NCBI GenBank assembly: GCA_029490685.1
Contig: CM055958.1
Location: forward strand, 92,200,570-92,264,569
From: Schizonepeta tenuifolia
Taxonomy: Eukaryota > Streptophyta > Magnoliopsida > Lamiales > Lamiaceae
Reading direction: 5' to 3'
Length of the DNA stretch: 64,000 nucleotides
Shown: piece by piece, positions 23,821-35,708 of the stretch
Numbering within the stretch: the first letter of the stretch is position 1
Layout: every line of letters begins with the position of its first letter
Notes under the pieces: model-generated
Database searches by the model: none
What the model was told of the DNA's origin: nothing
Seen by the model: only the letters and a program-made list of their open reading frames with translations
Program-made: the position numbers and the translations under genes

Positions 23821-24842
23821 TATATTTTTGTGTAATGATTTTAATTTAAAATAATTATTATTTGATTTGATTATGAAGTACTGAAGAGTTTACAACCATG
23901 GTTATTATGAAGAGAGTCAAGAAATTAGCCGTTGATAAATTAATTTCATAGCTTTAAAGAATAATCTCATATATGCTTCAACAATTGGGCCTTAATTTTG
24001 CATAATTTGAACATTTGAAAACCCTTATCATAATTGCTCAAGTATTAAAAAAAATAAGAGTATTAAGAGTAAATGTGGTAATTAGTGTAGTACTAAAGTA
24101 ATAGTTTAAAATATTTTTAAAGTAAATAAAGTGTTGTTGATGTGATGTAAAATAGTTTTAAAGTGAATAAAATGTTATTCATGTGATATAAAGTGATTTT
24201 AAAGTGAATAAAGTGGATAAAGTGATTTTTTAATTATTTCTATTAAAGAAAATGTTACAAGATGAATGAGACATCCAAAAAAAAATATATGTTACAAGAT
24301 GAACGGGACAAGTGGAATATTAAAATTGAAAATAACACGTTGAAAATAACAGATTGAAGGGGGTGATCTTCGTCAATGATGATGCGTTCTTAGGTGCTCC
24401 ATTTTCTTTTCTCATTGAACCGGTATGTGTTTTTTAGGAATCGTTAGATTATTTCTTTTATTTTGCTATAATTTGCCGAAGGGACGGGCAAAAATGTAAC
24501 TGATTTTGTGGATAAAACGTATATATATCTGAAATTGCAGTTTCCTTACTTGGCCTAAATTCTCCATTACTCGACAAATTCAAAATGGGCTCTTGAAGAT
24601 TTGTAAGCAGTTTAGCGGTTTTGATTACTGGATAGGTTATATGCGTAATTGTTCAAAAATGAACAACACTAGCATATGTCTTTGATAAATATAATATCAT
24701 AAACGAAAATATTTTCTTTTTTCTAATATCTACTATAAATTAGTTTTCTTACTCAAATTATTATGTATTTTTAGCCACGGTTTATGATAAGTATTATATA
24801 AATCATTTAGCTATATAAATACAAGAACCATTTTAGAGATTA

Positions 24843-24847
<5 letters not shown>

Positions 24848-24883
<36 letters not shown>
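24848..24883. repeat. (TA)n microsatellite
   Basis: About 18 TA units. Confidence 0.95.
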
Positions 24884-24886
<3 letters not shown>

Positions 24887-25223
24887 TTAAAAGAACACAA
24901 TATTTAACATTTTTTTCTTGATTTAATAATTCAATATTCAAATATTTTGTTGGTTAGTTGTACATGAAAATCTAAACAAAAATAATATATAATAATATTC
25001 CTCTTTCACTTTCAAAATATAAGTTATGTATGTCATTCATCATAACAATTAATTTTCTAATATATAATTATTTTCACAAACTATATCAGATGTGGACAAC
25101 TTTTACTCTAATGTGCGTTTTCTATTCTTTTAACCACTAAGATCGTTAATCAAATTAAATAAATTATAATAGATCTTTACCAATGTCATAATTTGTTTAA
25201 AATTGTACACAAAATAAAATATA

Positions 25224-25494
25224 CTCCCTCTATCTTGTTCAACTTAACTCATTTTTTTTGCACGAAGATTAAGAATAATGATTAGATGTAAAGAGTGTGT
25301 TTAGTATAATTGTTATAAAATATTTTATTGTTGATAATAAAATTGAGATTGTGTTTTTCATTGTTCTCTATAAAAGTTGTGTTTATAGTGTATTTGATAT
25401 ATAATATTTTATTGTTGATCATAAAGTAATTTTTGACCAAAAAGAAAATGAACCAAGTTTAATGGGACGACCCAAGTTGAATGAGGTGAAGGAG
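25224..25494. mobile_element. Stowaway-like MITE
   Basis: CTCCCTCTATCTTGTTCAACTT on the left is matched by reversed CTCCTTCACCTCATTCAACTT on the right, with TA flanks. Confidence 0.75.
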
Positions 25495-25544
25495 TATTTT
25501 CAAAATTATAAATGAATCTTCTTATTACTCTTTGAATGAATATG

Positions 25545-26330
25545 AGTTGAGTTTTAACGAGTATCAACCCGTACCAGATCTTAATAAGACGAGTTTGGAA
25601 ATTAACAAATGTGTTTAGAAGGTGAAGGGTATAATATTGATAACCATGAAGAGTTTGGGTTGAGTTTAGAATTAACTATAATCATGCACTACCCAAACTC
25701 ATATATGTATATAGTAAATATTATATATTTATATAAATAAAATTATTTTTAAATTTAAATATTAGTTAATTTATTGTTTTACTCTTTTCCTTCCAAATAC
25801 ATAAAAATCTTTTATTTTGATACATTCTCAATCATTCTCGCTACCTCGAGTCTTTTAGTTAATTTTTTAATTTTCAATACTAGGTAAACATTATTGGCAT
25901 CAACTTATACGCAATAAATTTGAATGACAAATGGGATTGAAATGAATAAGGACATGATTTTCCCTTTTTTTAATTAATTTTATTTGTAAGATTAAAATAT
26001 GAAAGTTTGTTGGTCATGCATGATTGGATGACGAAGTTATAGATCGATTTATTTTAAATTTTGTCAGTACATTGTAACAAAACTTATGTTAGTTTTTATG
26101 TATTAATTATTTCCTCTATTATTTCTATTATTTATTGATATTGTTTACTTTTATATAGTGCTCATTTTTAACCTATAATCATCGGATCCAATAGGTCTCA
26201 GTTTGGTATGAGTAATAAAATATTTTTTTAATCGGGTTTGGGATGAGTGCTGATAGAAATAATTTAAACAAATTTGAATTTGAAAAAATGATTAATGGGA
26301 GGTATCCGATTCATTATTATTTCTATTTGC
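25545..26330 (+). mobile_element. Decayed relative of the hAT MITE at 10714-11397
   Basis: The 3' part (26190-26320) aligns by eye with 11240-11390: TTTTTTAATCGGGTTTGGGA, then an ATTAATGGGNGGTAYCCGA block. The terminal repeats have been lost and no target duplication is visible. Confidence 0.55.
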
Positions 26331-26445
26331 ACCTAATAGTCAAAATTAATAATATATATTACAACTTTTTTTATTAGTAAATATATTTATAATAAATTAA
26401 TTATCTTAAACAAGAGGTTATATAACGCACGTATCGCTCTACTAA

Positions 26446-26855
26446 TCTCATAAAAATAGCAAAATTAAGACAAATGCTTATTTCAAACGTGATTTTTTCT
26501 CACAAATGACATCAAATGCGCTCTAAGCAATGTGTAAAATCAATGTTTGTCAATTGGCCATATAAAAATTGTTTAAACTACCAGAAGAGATTAGGATGAA
26601 TGAAAAGAACTGGACTAGATTTATATTTTAGAAATACCTGAAAATGGCCTTTACACTTGATAAATTGGACCGGGTCTGGAGCCTTGGTATATAAAACTTA
26701 TGATTTGAACTTAAAATTTGGTCCAAGTCTAATATGTGCAGACCCTCTAATATTTTGGGCCTTGGGCCATTATCTAACTTTCCTCCTTTTCTAGTAAGGT
26801 TCTGTGTATGTATCGAGCATATCATGATAACACACCACCTTATTATGATTTACGA
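26446..26855. other. AT-rich spacer
   Basis: No gene, RNA or transposon end is recognised here. Confidence 0.4.
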
Positions 26856-28970
26856 GGGTGTTTGGCTAAACTTATAAGTTCCTTAAAATAGCTTATACAA
26901 TTTATAAGCTGTTAAAAAGTGTTTGGCAAAAAAAGCTATTGAAGAGCTTAAAAGCTCCAAAAAAGAGCTCTAAGAGCTTCTAAGCTCCATAAAAAAAAGA
27001 GGTAATGTGGTAAAATAACTCTTTTTCTAAAGGAAAATGTTAAAATGTCACCCACATTTTAAAAGTTGCAAAATAGCCTTTTAGTTTTTGAAATGACCTA
27101 AATACTCTTAATGAGTATACAAGAAAGCTTACTTTAATTGAAATCATACAAGAACACTAACTTCATGTATAAATTTCCGGCCAAAAAATTCCAACGAAAA
27201 TTTTCCGGTCAAAAATTCCCTGCGAAATTTTCCGGCCAAAAATTTCCAACGGAGGAATTTCACATACAAGAAGAATCTACATACAAGAATATTTCACATA
27301 CAAGAAAAGTAACATACATAGAGATAACATACATGCATCATATTTACATACAATAAACTTAACATACAAGAAGTGTTCATGGCAGGAAGAGTAACATATA
27401 TGAATTCCGACATACAAGAAACAAGACATACAAGAAGAGTCACGTATATAGAAGAAGCAACATACATGAAGATATTTCACTTACAAGAAGAGTCACATAT
27501 ATGGAAGAAACAACATACATGAAGATAATTCCGGCGAAAAATTTGAATCATACACGAAGCCTAACTTCATGTATGCATCATACACGAAGACTAACATTCA
27601 TGTATGCATCATACAAGAAGACTGACTTTTATCTATGAATTTCCAGCGAAATTTTCCGGCCAAAAAATTTCGGCCAACAATTTCTGGCGAAAATTTGAAT
27701 CATACACGAAGCTTAACTTCATGTATGCATCATACATGAAAACTAATCTTCGTGTATGCATCGTACACGAAGACTAACATTTATGTATGCATCATACACG
27801 AAAATTTTCGCCGCTAAAAATTTCAAATTTAAATCATACATGAAGATTAGTTTTCGTGTATGCATCATACACGAAAAAAAAACATACACGAATGCATATC
27901 TCATACAAGAAAAAAACGATAGAAGAACGATCTTATACACGAATGCATTCATGCATACACGAATGCATACACACATACAAGAACAATCTCATACAAGAAG
28001 ATCGTCGTTGCCGGAGAATTTTTTTGGCCGGAAAAAACATACACGAATACATATCTCATACAAGAGTAGAGAGTATAAACACTAAGAGATAGAAAAGTCT
28101 TAAACTAATAGCCTAAGGGCATAAAAGTCATGAAATAAACTAAAAGGCTATTGCAACACTTTTTTTTTGAATGGCTAAAATTCATTTTTTACTTTTCAAA
28201 ATGGCTATTTTAACTTTTCCCTCTAAAAAAAAGTACCTCTACCCCAATTTTTTTTCCTCAAGATGTTATAAACAACACTAATTCATTTATTTTCACCCTC
28301 ATTCATTTTATTTTACTTTTAATTAATAATCTAAAATAAATAAATAAATAAATAATCTTTTTTCAGAATTTTACCTAAATTTTTTTTCTCTCTCCTCTCC
28401 CTCATTTCTCTAATTATTTTTTCTCCCTACGTATCCTCTCTCTAAATTTTCTTCTCTCTCCTCTACTCTCCTCTCTCCTCTCAATTTTGTTTTCTCTCTG
28501 ACTTTTCCTTTTTCTGCTCTAATTTCTTTCTCTCTCTTTCTCTTTAATTTTTTTTTCTCTCGCTCTCTATCTCTTTTTTGTCTTCTCTCCTCTTTCTGCT
28601 CTCTAATTTTGTTTAATCTCTATTCTACGATTTTCTTCTCTCTTTTTTTCTTTTTAGGAAATTCTCCTATTTCACACTGATATATTTCTCTCTCTATCCT
28701 CTCTTAAATTACAGCAACAGTGTTACGCAGGTGATATGTAAAGTACTTGATATGTTTTTTCATAAATGTGCAAAAACCTGATTCGAAATAAAATTTTGTT
28801 GAAAAACAAGTATGAGAGTGAAAGAGATAGGGTGGAGCTTATTAGCACAACTATCCAAACACTTCGGTAGCTTAAAAACTCTTGAAGCAAAACATCTTAC
28901 AAGCTCCTTGAGCAGCTTGTAAGCTCTTAAAGCTTATAATCTCTTTAGAATAAGCTTAGCCAAACACCCC
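26856..28970. mobile_element. TIR element filled with a degenerate short-repeat array
   Basis: The left end GGGTGTTTGGCTAAACTTATAAG and the reversed right end GGGTGTTTGGCTAAGCTTATTC form about 19 bp inverted repeats, with further TTATAAGCT palindromes inside each end. No clear target duplication was found, so the superfamily is open (hAT- or Mutator-like). The core holds the 27138-28090 repeat array and, to its right, a pyrimidine-rich block (28370-28700). A 112 bp element with related ends lies at 37761-37872. Confidence 0.65.
27138..28090. repeat. Degenerate array of CATACAAGAAG and TTCCGGC motifs
   Basis: About 950 bp consist almost only of variants of CATACA(A/C)GAAG, of a 30 bp unit of the form TTCGTGTATGCATCATACACGA (nearly palindromic), and of AATTTTCCGGCCAAAAAATT. 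The many short ORFs on both strands here (for example 27277-27480 and 27756-28085) are products of the repeat and not genes. Confidence 0.85.
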
Positions 28971-30150
28971 TATGTAATTAGCAAATTATTATGGATGAGT
29001 TTCAAGGTTGTATCCCGAATGCACCTTATGTTTTTATAGCTAGTACTAGTACGATTTGCAAGCTATGATACAAGAGCTCTGAAGTTATACCAAGTACACA
29101 AATTATATTTTTCTAGTTTACTTTATCTTTCTAGATAAATTTTGAAATAGTCATAGTGACCATTAAAATATAAATTTTGGTCCACTTTTTTAAAAAATAT
29201 AATTTTTTGTCATTTTTTCAATTTGGGACAAAAATACCCTTAATGAAATGCGGAGCGGGTCGGGTCTGACGAGGGCGGGCGGGGGTGGGTTCGGGCCGAG
29301 TATCAGACATCTGGTACATCTGGTACAAATTTAATCTTATTAGTACCAATTATTTTAGTACATCTGGTACAAATTTAGCTTTATTAGTACCAATTGTTCC
29401 AGATTTGGTACAATTGGGACGAATTGTCGAATTAGTTCCTGATGTTCCAAGTTATGACATGGTACTCTTGGGACGAATATTCCAATTATTCCTAGTTATA
29501 CTGCTTCGATTTTGCGGCTCCGCCTTCGGCTCCAATTTTACGGCTCCACCTTCGCTCCTATTATTAATATAAGGATAATCATCGGGCAACAATTTAGATT
29601 TCTTCGGCTCGCTCTGAGGCCTTCGATTCCCCTTGCTCAAATCTTGACCAAAGAAGAAGCGACAAAAAAAAAACGAAGAGGCAAACAAAAATTGGAAATT
29701 AAAAAAATTTTGAAAAATAAAAAGAAAAACAGAAAAAAAAGAAAAAAGAATCTGGAAAATAAAAAAAATAGAAAAAAGAAAAAATTGGAAAATAAAAAAA
29801 AGAAAAAAGAATCTGGAAAATAAAAAAAGGACAGAAAAATAAATTGGAAAGGGAAAAAAGAAACGGATAAAGGAGTGATGGATCCAGATAAAAAAGAGAA
29901 AGAGATATTAAATCCTAAGTTCAAAAAAATTACCATAATTATATTTATGAAGAAGATGAACTAAAATTTATACTTGAATGTCATTATGGCTATTCACATA
30001 ATATTCTCTTTTTCTTTTTTTTATAATTTATTAAATATTACACAAGCAATAAAGTTTACTCATTATGCTGGGCAGCTCATCATTAGAAACATAAATAGTA
30101 AAAATATAACTAGTAAAAGAGTACATGCAATTTGCCTATGTTGTACTGTA

Positions 30151-30199
<49 letters not shown>

Positions 30200-30255
30200 G
30201 CGTGTGTGTGTGTTTTTACGTGCTAACATCGAAATTCTTTACATTTTTTGGATAA
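28971..30255. other. Spacer with simple and short tandem repeats
   Basis: It holds a 44 bp tandem pair at 29317-29404 (CATCTGGTACAAATTTA then TTATTAGTACCAATT), an A/G-rich block of GAAAAA-like units at 29650-29860 and a (TA)n run at 30152-30193. The lysine-rich ORFs in the purine block are compositional. No gene is supported. Confidence 0.6.
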
Positions 30256-30280
30256 CTAGCACTTTTATTTAGGATCATTA

Positions 30281-32188
30281 GAGCATTCACAACAGTGGGC
30301 TCCGAAGCTCTAGAGTTATGGGTAGTTTGATGGGGTCTCAATAATTGATAGTTCGGGCTTGAAATTTTTACTGTGGTGAAACCCGATCCCTAGGACTATG
30401 CAATGATTGATTTTTTTTTAATTTAACTTTTCTATTTTTGATGATAATAAAAATAATAAAATACGAAGTTGTATTGAAACATTGGAAAATTACAATACAA
30501 TTCATACAAATTAAATACTAGACATTAAAAAATACAAATTAAAAACTACAAATTAAATACTGGTAATTAAAAATTACATATTAACATCCGAAAACTCGTA
30601 TTTTTGCTTGAGAAATGCGCACACTTCACGGTGGTGCATCAATTGTTCCGGGTCCATGTCGCTTGTTTCTCGTGTAGATGTCGTAGGCCTGCTTAAATTC
30701 ATGATTAGCCACCATTTGGACCATACGTTTCTGGATGCCGGCCATTGTTTGCACGGCCGCCACCTTCGGATTGACTTTTCTCTTTTCCTTCTTCGCCGCC
30801 TTTATGCCGGTCAGGCGGGCTAGCATCGACGAGGCCTCGTTTGCAGATGTGGAGTTGCTGGAATGACTTGTGTAGCCACCATCTTCACTAGTCTTGGAGC
30901 GCTTCGATTGGGTCTTTTTATCCGGATTGCAGAAGGAGGGAATATCCTTCACGACCTCCCACGCCTTCCGATGGATGAAATGTTTGCCACGGGTTGCATG
31001 ATAACCATCGGCGGCTAGCTTGTAGAGGTCGTGGTCGCTCTGCCCACTAGCATTTTCTCTCTCGAAGTTGATGTATTGCTCGTTGAATTTCACAATTTCG
31101 GTCTTGGCGCGTTTCCACGCCGACCGAATGGCTTCTACACCACGAGGTGGTTGAGGAGCTATGAACTCGTTGAATTTGTCGGCAATTCTCTCCCAAATTT
31201 ATCAAGCTTTTGATAGTTTGCATTTACCGCATCAAGCCCGATATCAACATAACACTTGGCAATCCACTCAATTTCATCCGGCGTGTAGTTCCCGCTTCGA
31301 GCTCCGTAGTTCATTTCCGCAACCTTTCCTTTTCCCTTGCCCTTGGCCGGTGCCTTTTTCTTGGCCGCGACCTTTCCCTTTCTGCGACGTGGCTCCGGCT
31401 CCGGCTCCTCCTCGGCCTCCTCATTTTCCTCACCCTCTTCTTCATCCTCATCAGGGACATGGTCGTCCTCGTCATTGAGGTTGATTCCTCTAAACTGGCG
31501 ATATGCAGACGGAGGTGTCTGGAAAGATTGGTAGCCACCAGGCGGCGACGAGAATTGCTGGAATGCACCCGACAGCGGCGGCGAGTGACTGAAGTGGCTG
31601 AAGCCCGGTGATTGCGAGTACTACCCAAATTCATAAGGCGAGGAGTACTGTGGATATCCAGTACCTTGCTGGGTTGAAAACGACGGACTATTACCGGTGA
31701 ATAATTGTCGTGAGGGAATTGGATTGGGCGATTGGGAAGAGGAACGAGGGTTTTGTGGACAATTTTTGGAGAACCACTCAATGAATTCATCATCTCCCAT
31801 TTTTTAAGAAAAAAATTAAAATTATAAGAGAATGTAATTGGAATGTAGAAATGAGAATGAAGAATGAGAATGTGTGGATGTTTGAGAGGAGAAAGATGAC
31901 ATATTTATAGCAAAAACACAAAAATAGCCGTTTCATCTCATCATATTACCGTTACATATTTTTTAAAAATTTTTACAATTCAGAATTAAAAAAAAAAAAT
32001 GGCAGAAAATGGGAGGAGGTGACGCGTGTCCCTCCTCCCCTCCATCAGCTTCCTCTCGCCCACGGGCTACACGGCGCCAGGGCCTTCTTCGCCGCGCCCG
32101 CCCTCGCCACCTCCAACGGCCGGCGCCCTCGTCGCGCTCGGGCTCTTCCTCTGTCGCCCGGGCGACACCCACCCCGTTGTGGGTGCTC
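30281..32188 (-). mobile_element. Harbinger-type element nested in Helitron A, with an ORF1-like gene
   Basis: Inverted ends GAGCATTCACAACAGTGGG and, reversed from the right, GAGCACCCACAACGGGGTGG; target duplication TTA at 30278-30280 and 32189-32191. Helitron B shows the same sequence with a single TTA at the corresponding place (near 58440), an empty site. The element carries an ORF1-like gene but no DDE transposase. Confidence 0.9.
30626..31800 (-). pseudogene. Myb/SANT plus NAM-associated-domain protein (GSTT3-like/Harbinger ORF1 type), one stop and one frameshift
   Basis: Such proteins have a trihelix/SANT-like DNA-binding part and a C-terminal region of the type found in proteins annotated GST T3-like. 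The frame starts with MGDDEFIEWF at 31800. A low-complexity Pro/Ser/Phe/Gln part, a Glu/Pro-rich acidic segment and a Lys-rich basic segment come next. The SANT-like part begins NYTPDEIEWIAKCYVDIG, and the C-terminal domain runs from about 31110 to 30626 (HRKAWEVVKDIPSF, then AKKEKRKV). A TAG interrupts at about 31621, and one base is missing in the stretch coding KF-W-ERIADKF near 31186-31190, shifting the frame. The ORF from 31093 is the C-terminal half. Confidence 0.75.
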
Positions 32189-32504
32189 TTATTATCACTT
32201 GGTGTTTTAATTAAAAAGAGGGTAAATTATATTGTCGTTTTTTACCAAAACTAGCAGAGAGTCACGTGCGTTGCACGTAAATTCAGATGATTATAATAAA
32301 AATTATACAATATGAATAATAAATCATTAAATTTATTTATGATTAGAAAATATTACATAATACTCAAGTTATCTAATTACTCAATTTTAATTCAATACTA
32401 TATAATAGCTCTTAGAAAATTGATCAAAAGTTGGCTGAATTGGATTTTCCTTTTTTCTGAAAGCTGGGCAAATTGTTACACGAATAATTTTTTTTAAATC
32501 GTGA

Positions 32505-32560
32505 GAGTTCGCAACCGCTACCTTCAGTGCGCACTGGATAAACTCCCGTATTAAAAAAGA
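32505..32560 (-). mobile_element. SINE 3' fragment inside Helitron A
   Basis: On the minus strand it reads GGGAGTTTATCCAGTGCGCACTGAAGG with a GTAGCGGTTGCG block and an A-run, like the tail of the SINE at 34923-35148. The same fragment is present in Helitron B (58080-58140), so it entered before the copies separated. Confidence 0.7.
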
Positions 32561-32779
32561 GTATAATTGTATAACTATTGCATTGGACTATATATATTTG
32601 GATTAAGTTAATGGCTTGCATAAGTTAATTGCATTAATTCTACTATATATTTGGATAAAATTTATCTCCTTAATACTACTCCTTTAAAAAAAATGGAATT
32701 TAGATATGTGTTGTTTGGAAAAGTGAGAAAAAAGACATTTAATATGAGTTTTTAAAGATATATCTCGTACATTTCATAA

Positions 32780-33402
32780 GACTATCCACAACCCTTAGAG
32801 CACGTTTAGGGTGCTCTAAGGGGTGCTCTAGCACTAGAGCACCCTTAGAGCACTCTACCCCTGCAACCCAAGGTGCTCTAAGGGTGCTCTATCTTTAATA
32901 TTAAACAATTCTCCATTTTCATTTATTAAATTAATTTTTCTATTTGTGAATAAATTAAAATACCCTAATTAATAAATAATACGAATTTTCTATTAATATT
33001 TGAAAATTGAAAAATTACATGCCGCACACAATAAAAAAACACTACATAATTAAAAACAAAAACACTACATAAAACTAATAAATTAATCAAATTTATTAAA
33101 TATATATTTAAAAAAAAAAAAAACCACGGCTGGACTTCCTTCTTCTTCCTCTCTTCCTTTCCTCCCCCCACCGCCATACCCGTTGCCGCCGCCACCTCCC
33201 CTCCCCTCCTCCCTTCCTCCCTTCCTCCCCTTCTCCTCTCTCACCTCGGGCCCACCCCCCCACCTCCCCCCCCCCCCCCCCCCCGCCCCACCTCCGCTCG
33301 AGCTGTGCTCGAGCACCTCCGCCCCGCCACGCAGCCTCCTCGAGCCACCCTCTGCTCGATCCGGGCTCGAGCACCCTCGCTCGAGCCCCGCTGTGGATAG
33401 CC
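32780..33402. mobile_element. Harbinger-type MITE nested in Helitron A
   Basis: The left end GACTATCCACAACCC is matched by reversed GGCTATCCACAGCGG on the right. TAA is duplicated at 32777-32779 and 33403-33405. Helitron B has one uninterrupted TAA at this place (near 57855). The inside starts with repeated GAGCAC(C)CTTAG motifs and ends with a C/G-rich block including a C-run (33257-33284). Confidence 0.88.
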
Positions 33403-33905
33403 TAACAAAATAAAAACATTAATAATCATAGAGTTTAATTAGAATATAACTTGTTTAGATATTCACAATTGAATAGATTAGATTATGCATCATCGTTCTT
33501 TAAGGTTTCAGTTGATTTTTTTCTAAAGATTATATTAGTTTATTTATTTTGATCTATTGATTGTACTTAGAAATAATTGGCAATTAATTAATATGTTGGC
33601 CAAAATCTAACCTTATAGGGTTTGAATAGTCCTTTTTTTTTGCGTAAATTTGGTTTATTAATATTTTTTTAGAGAGGTTTTATTAATATTTTATAGCCAT
33701 AATTGTTTATTGTTAAAAACATGTTGCATTAGAAAATGAGAAGGACATATCATTAATATGAGTTTTTATTTTCTTAAAAGTAAGATATACATCTGGTATG
33801 AAATTTTATTTATTGTCAATGAAAATATATATAATTATAATATATATACTACTATTATATATAACAAGGGTATTATAGGTAAACCAAATTTTTTCAACAA
33901 CACAC

Positions 33906-34922
33906 GACAATTTCAAGGCCCAATATATCGACGGAATGTCGAACGGATTTTTATATGGAAAGATCTCATATACGAAATCTGACAGAACATTTATAATAAA
34001 ATTTAATGCATATATATATGCATGACAAAGTTCGAAATCATATTAAGGTTACATATTAGACAAGATTCCAATATCGAGTCATGAACGTATTTCTTAACAA
34101 AATTTCAATCTATCCATCTATATATTATACTATTATATTATATTATATTATATTACTAATATGGATTCGAAATATCCCCTTAAATTTAGATCCTATATAG
34201 CGCAATCATAATTCATTATTCATATTTATCTTAAATCTTTATTTTATACATTTTCAATTCATAAATTATATTATTGAAATTTAATGTTCTCAACAATTCT
34301 ATAATTAAATATGCAATTAAAATTTTCCAAAATATATTTTGATATTAAAGTGTACGTACATTTCCTTCCTTAATTAACCATATGTGGGTTTCCCTTATGT
34401 GTGCCTTTTCTTTTGAGGTAATATTTATATTTTTGTAAAATCTTTAATTGTTTATATTCAATATATAAATTTTTATAATCCCATATTGATTTTCAATAAG
34501 TCTTCTTTGAGTACCTATAAAAATATGCAAAGCCAATGTGTATTTTTCCATTTTGAAGTTATTTTACACAACCAATTAAATTTAACCAATTAATTAGTTG
34601 GCCAAATAAATAGTTTTATTTCATTGTTCAATTTGTTTTTTCTTTTTCTTTTTGTGGTATGGAATATTTAAATTTAAATTATATATGTACATGTATTGCC
34701 CTTTAAATATTAATCTATACATTTGGCCAATTTATCTATATTTAATGTATACTTTTTCTTACCCCACATTGATTTTAAATAAAACTTGACTTTTAAAAAA
34801 TCTCTATAAATGCTCAAAATCAATGTGTATTTCCTCATCCAGTAATTATTTACACAATAAATTTAATTTGATCAATTATTCTTTATATCCACGATAAGTA
34901 TGGTCTAGAAAGGGACGAGATA
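33906..34922. other. AT-rich spacer
   Basis: No gene is seen. It contains a short (TATAT) run near 34125-34155 and scattered TA-rich palindromes. Confidence 0.4.
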
Positions 34923-35148
34923 GTGCTCTTGGGGATGACCTAGTGGTAAAAGTGAGCGCCTAGGAGTGAGAGGTCTCAGGTTCGAACCTCATGAAACGCC
35001 TCTATAGGTCGAGTCTGCCATACTTGTACTTGGAAAGTGTGGTTTACCTGCCCTGTGTCATTTGCAGGCTACTGCACAAGGGACGGAGGTTTACCCAGTG
35101 TGCACCAAAGGTAGCGGATGCGGGTTCCCACGTCATATAAAAAAAATA
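34923..35148 (+). mobile_element. tRNA-derived SINE, full length
   Basis: The head has a pol III box A (GATGACCTAGTGGTAAAAGTG) and box B (GGTTCGAACCTC). The body has TTTGCAGGCTACTGCACAAGG and GTTTACCCAGTGTGCACC, and the tail is TCATAT followed by an A-run. A 15 bp target duplication with two mismatches (GAAAGGGACGAGATA at 34908-34922; GAAATGGACGGGATA at 35149-35163) frames it. Confidence 0.85.
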
Positions 35149-35163
35149 GAAATGGACGGGATA

Positions 35164-35672
35164 ATTGATTTTTCTTCACCAGATCTCACCACAAAATTAA
35201 TACTTATTTTTCTAGATATGTAGATTATTTTATTTGGTATCAAATTAATTATTTGTCTCGTGGCCGCCGTCGTACTGATGGATAATGTCAAACACAAATG
35301 AGGTTGTTATGAAGGTGTTAGTTAATTAGCAAGCAACACTATTTGAGATGACAATGAGTAGAAAATTATATACTTATTAATCGGATTTGAAAGATTTATG
35401 GTTATATATTATGAACATATTCAGGTGAAAACCCTACCCTCGTTATCATTGTCTTCTGCTGCGATCAATTACTCGGGATGATTGAAGCTAACCTTATTAA
35501 TATTATTGCGAATTCGCCCTTAATTTTAGTTCTTACGTGACGCTCTCTCCATTTGGTATTCCTATTTATCTTAAATTCTCGTTTTAATAACTTTTATTCA
35601 TATATTCATCCTTTAAATTAATAATTAGTATATTTCTATACAAATTTAATTTTATGCGATCCATTCTTTTAA

Positions 35673-35708
<36 letters not shown>

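Larger units (their letters stand above)
23286..26445 (+). mobile_element. Probable decayed non-autonomous Helitron
   Basis: The 5' side reads A|TCTATACCTATTATAAAAG followed by AAAATTTGATTTGCTTAATAT, close to the 5' ends at 57331 and 43808. The 3' side reads ACGCACGTATCGCTCTACTAA|T, close to the 3' ends of the two clear Helitrons here. Both junctions have the A/T flank expected for Helitrons. The hairpin arm is eroded. It contains two Stowaway-like MITEs and a decayed hAT copy and no readable gene. Confidence 0.5.
30256..33905 (-). mobile_element. Helitron copy A (non-autonomous), carrying two nested Harbinger elements
   Basis: Read on the minus strand, the element starts near 33905 with GTGTGTTGTTGAAAAAATTTGG and reaches an inner 3' end with hairpin ACGTGCAACGCACGT and CTGCTAG (about 32254). 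It then continues 82 bp to a second CTAG at 30259-30256, once the Harbinger insertion is discounted. It is almost identical to copy B (57331-58463), which lacks both insertions. The first 18-28 bases of the 5' terminus are missing compared with B. Confidence 0.85.

Noticed and set aside
27130..28090. Possible CRISPR-like array
   Set aside because: Units are degenerate, spacers are not unique and of no constant length, and the DNA is plant nuclear.
27277..28092. Cys/Tyr-rich ORFs on both strands
   Set aside because: They come from the CATACAAGAAG repeat array; both strands stay open because of the repeat period.
29512..29936. Lys-rich ORF and its Phe-rich antisense
   Set aside because: Purine-rich low-complexity DNA; not protein-like.
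31161..33430. Pro/Arg/Gly-rich ORFs in GC-rich stretches
   Set aside because: They are antisense to the Myb-like pseudogene or lie in the G/C-rich core of the nested MITE; no domain.
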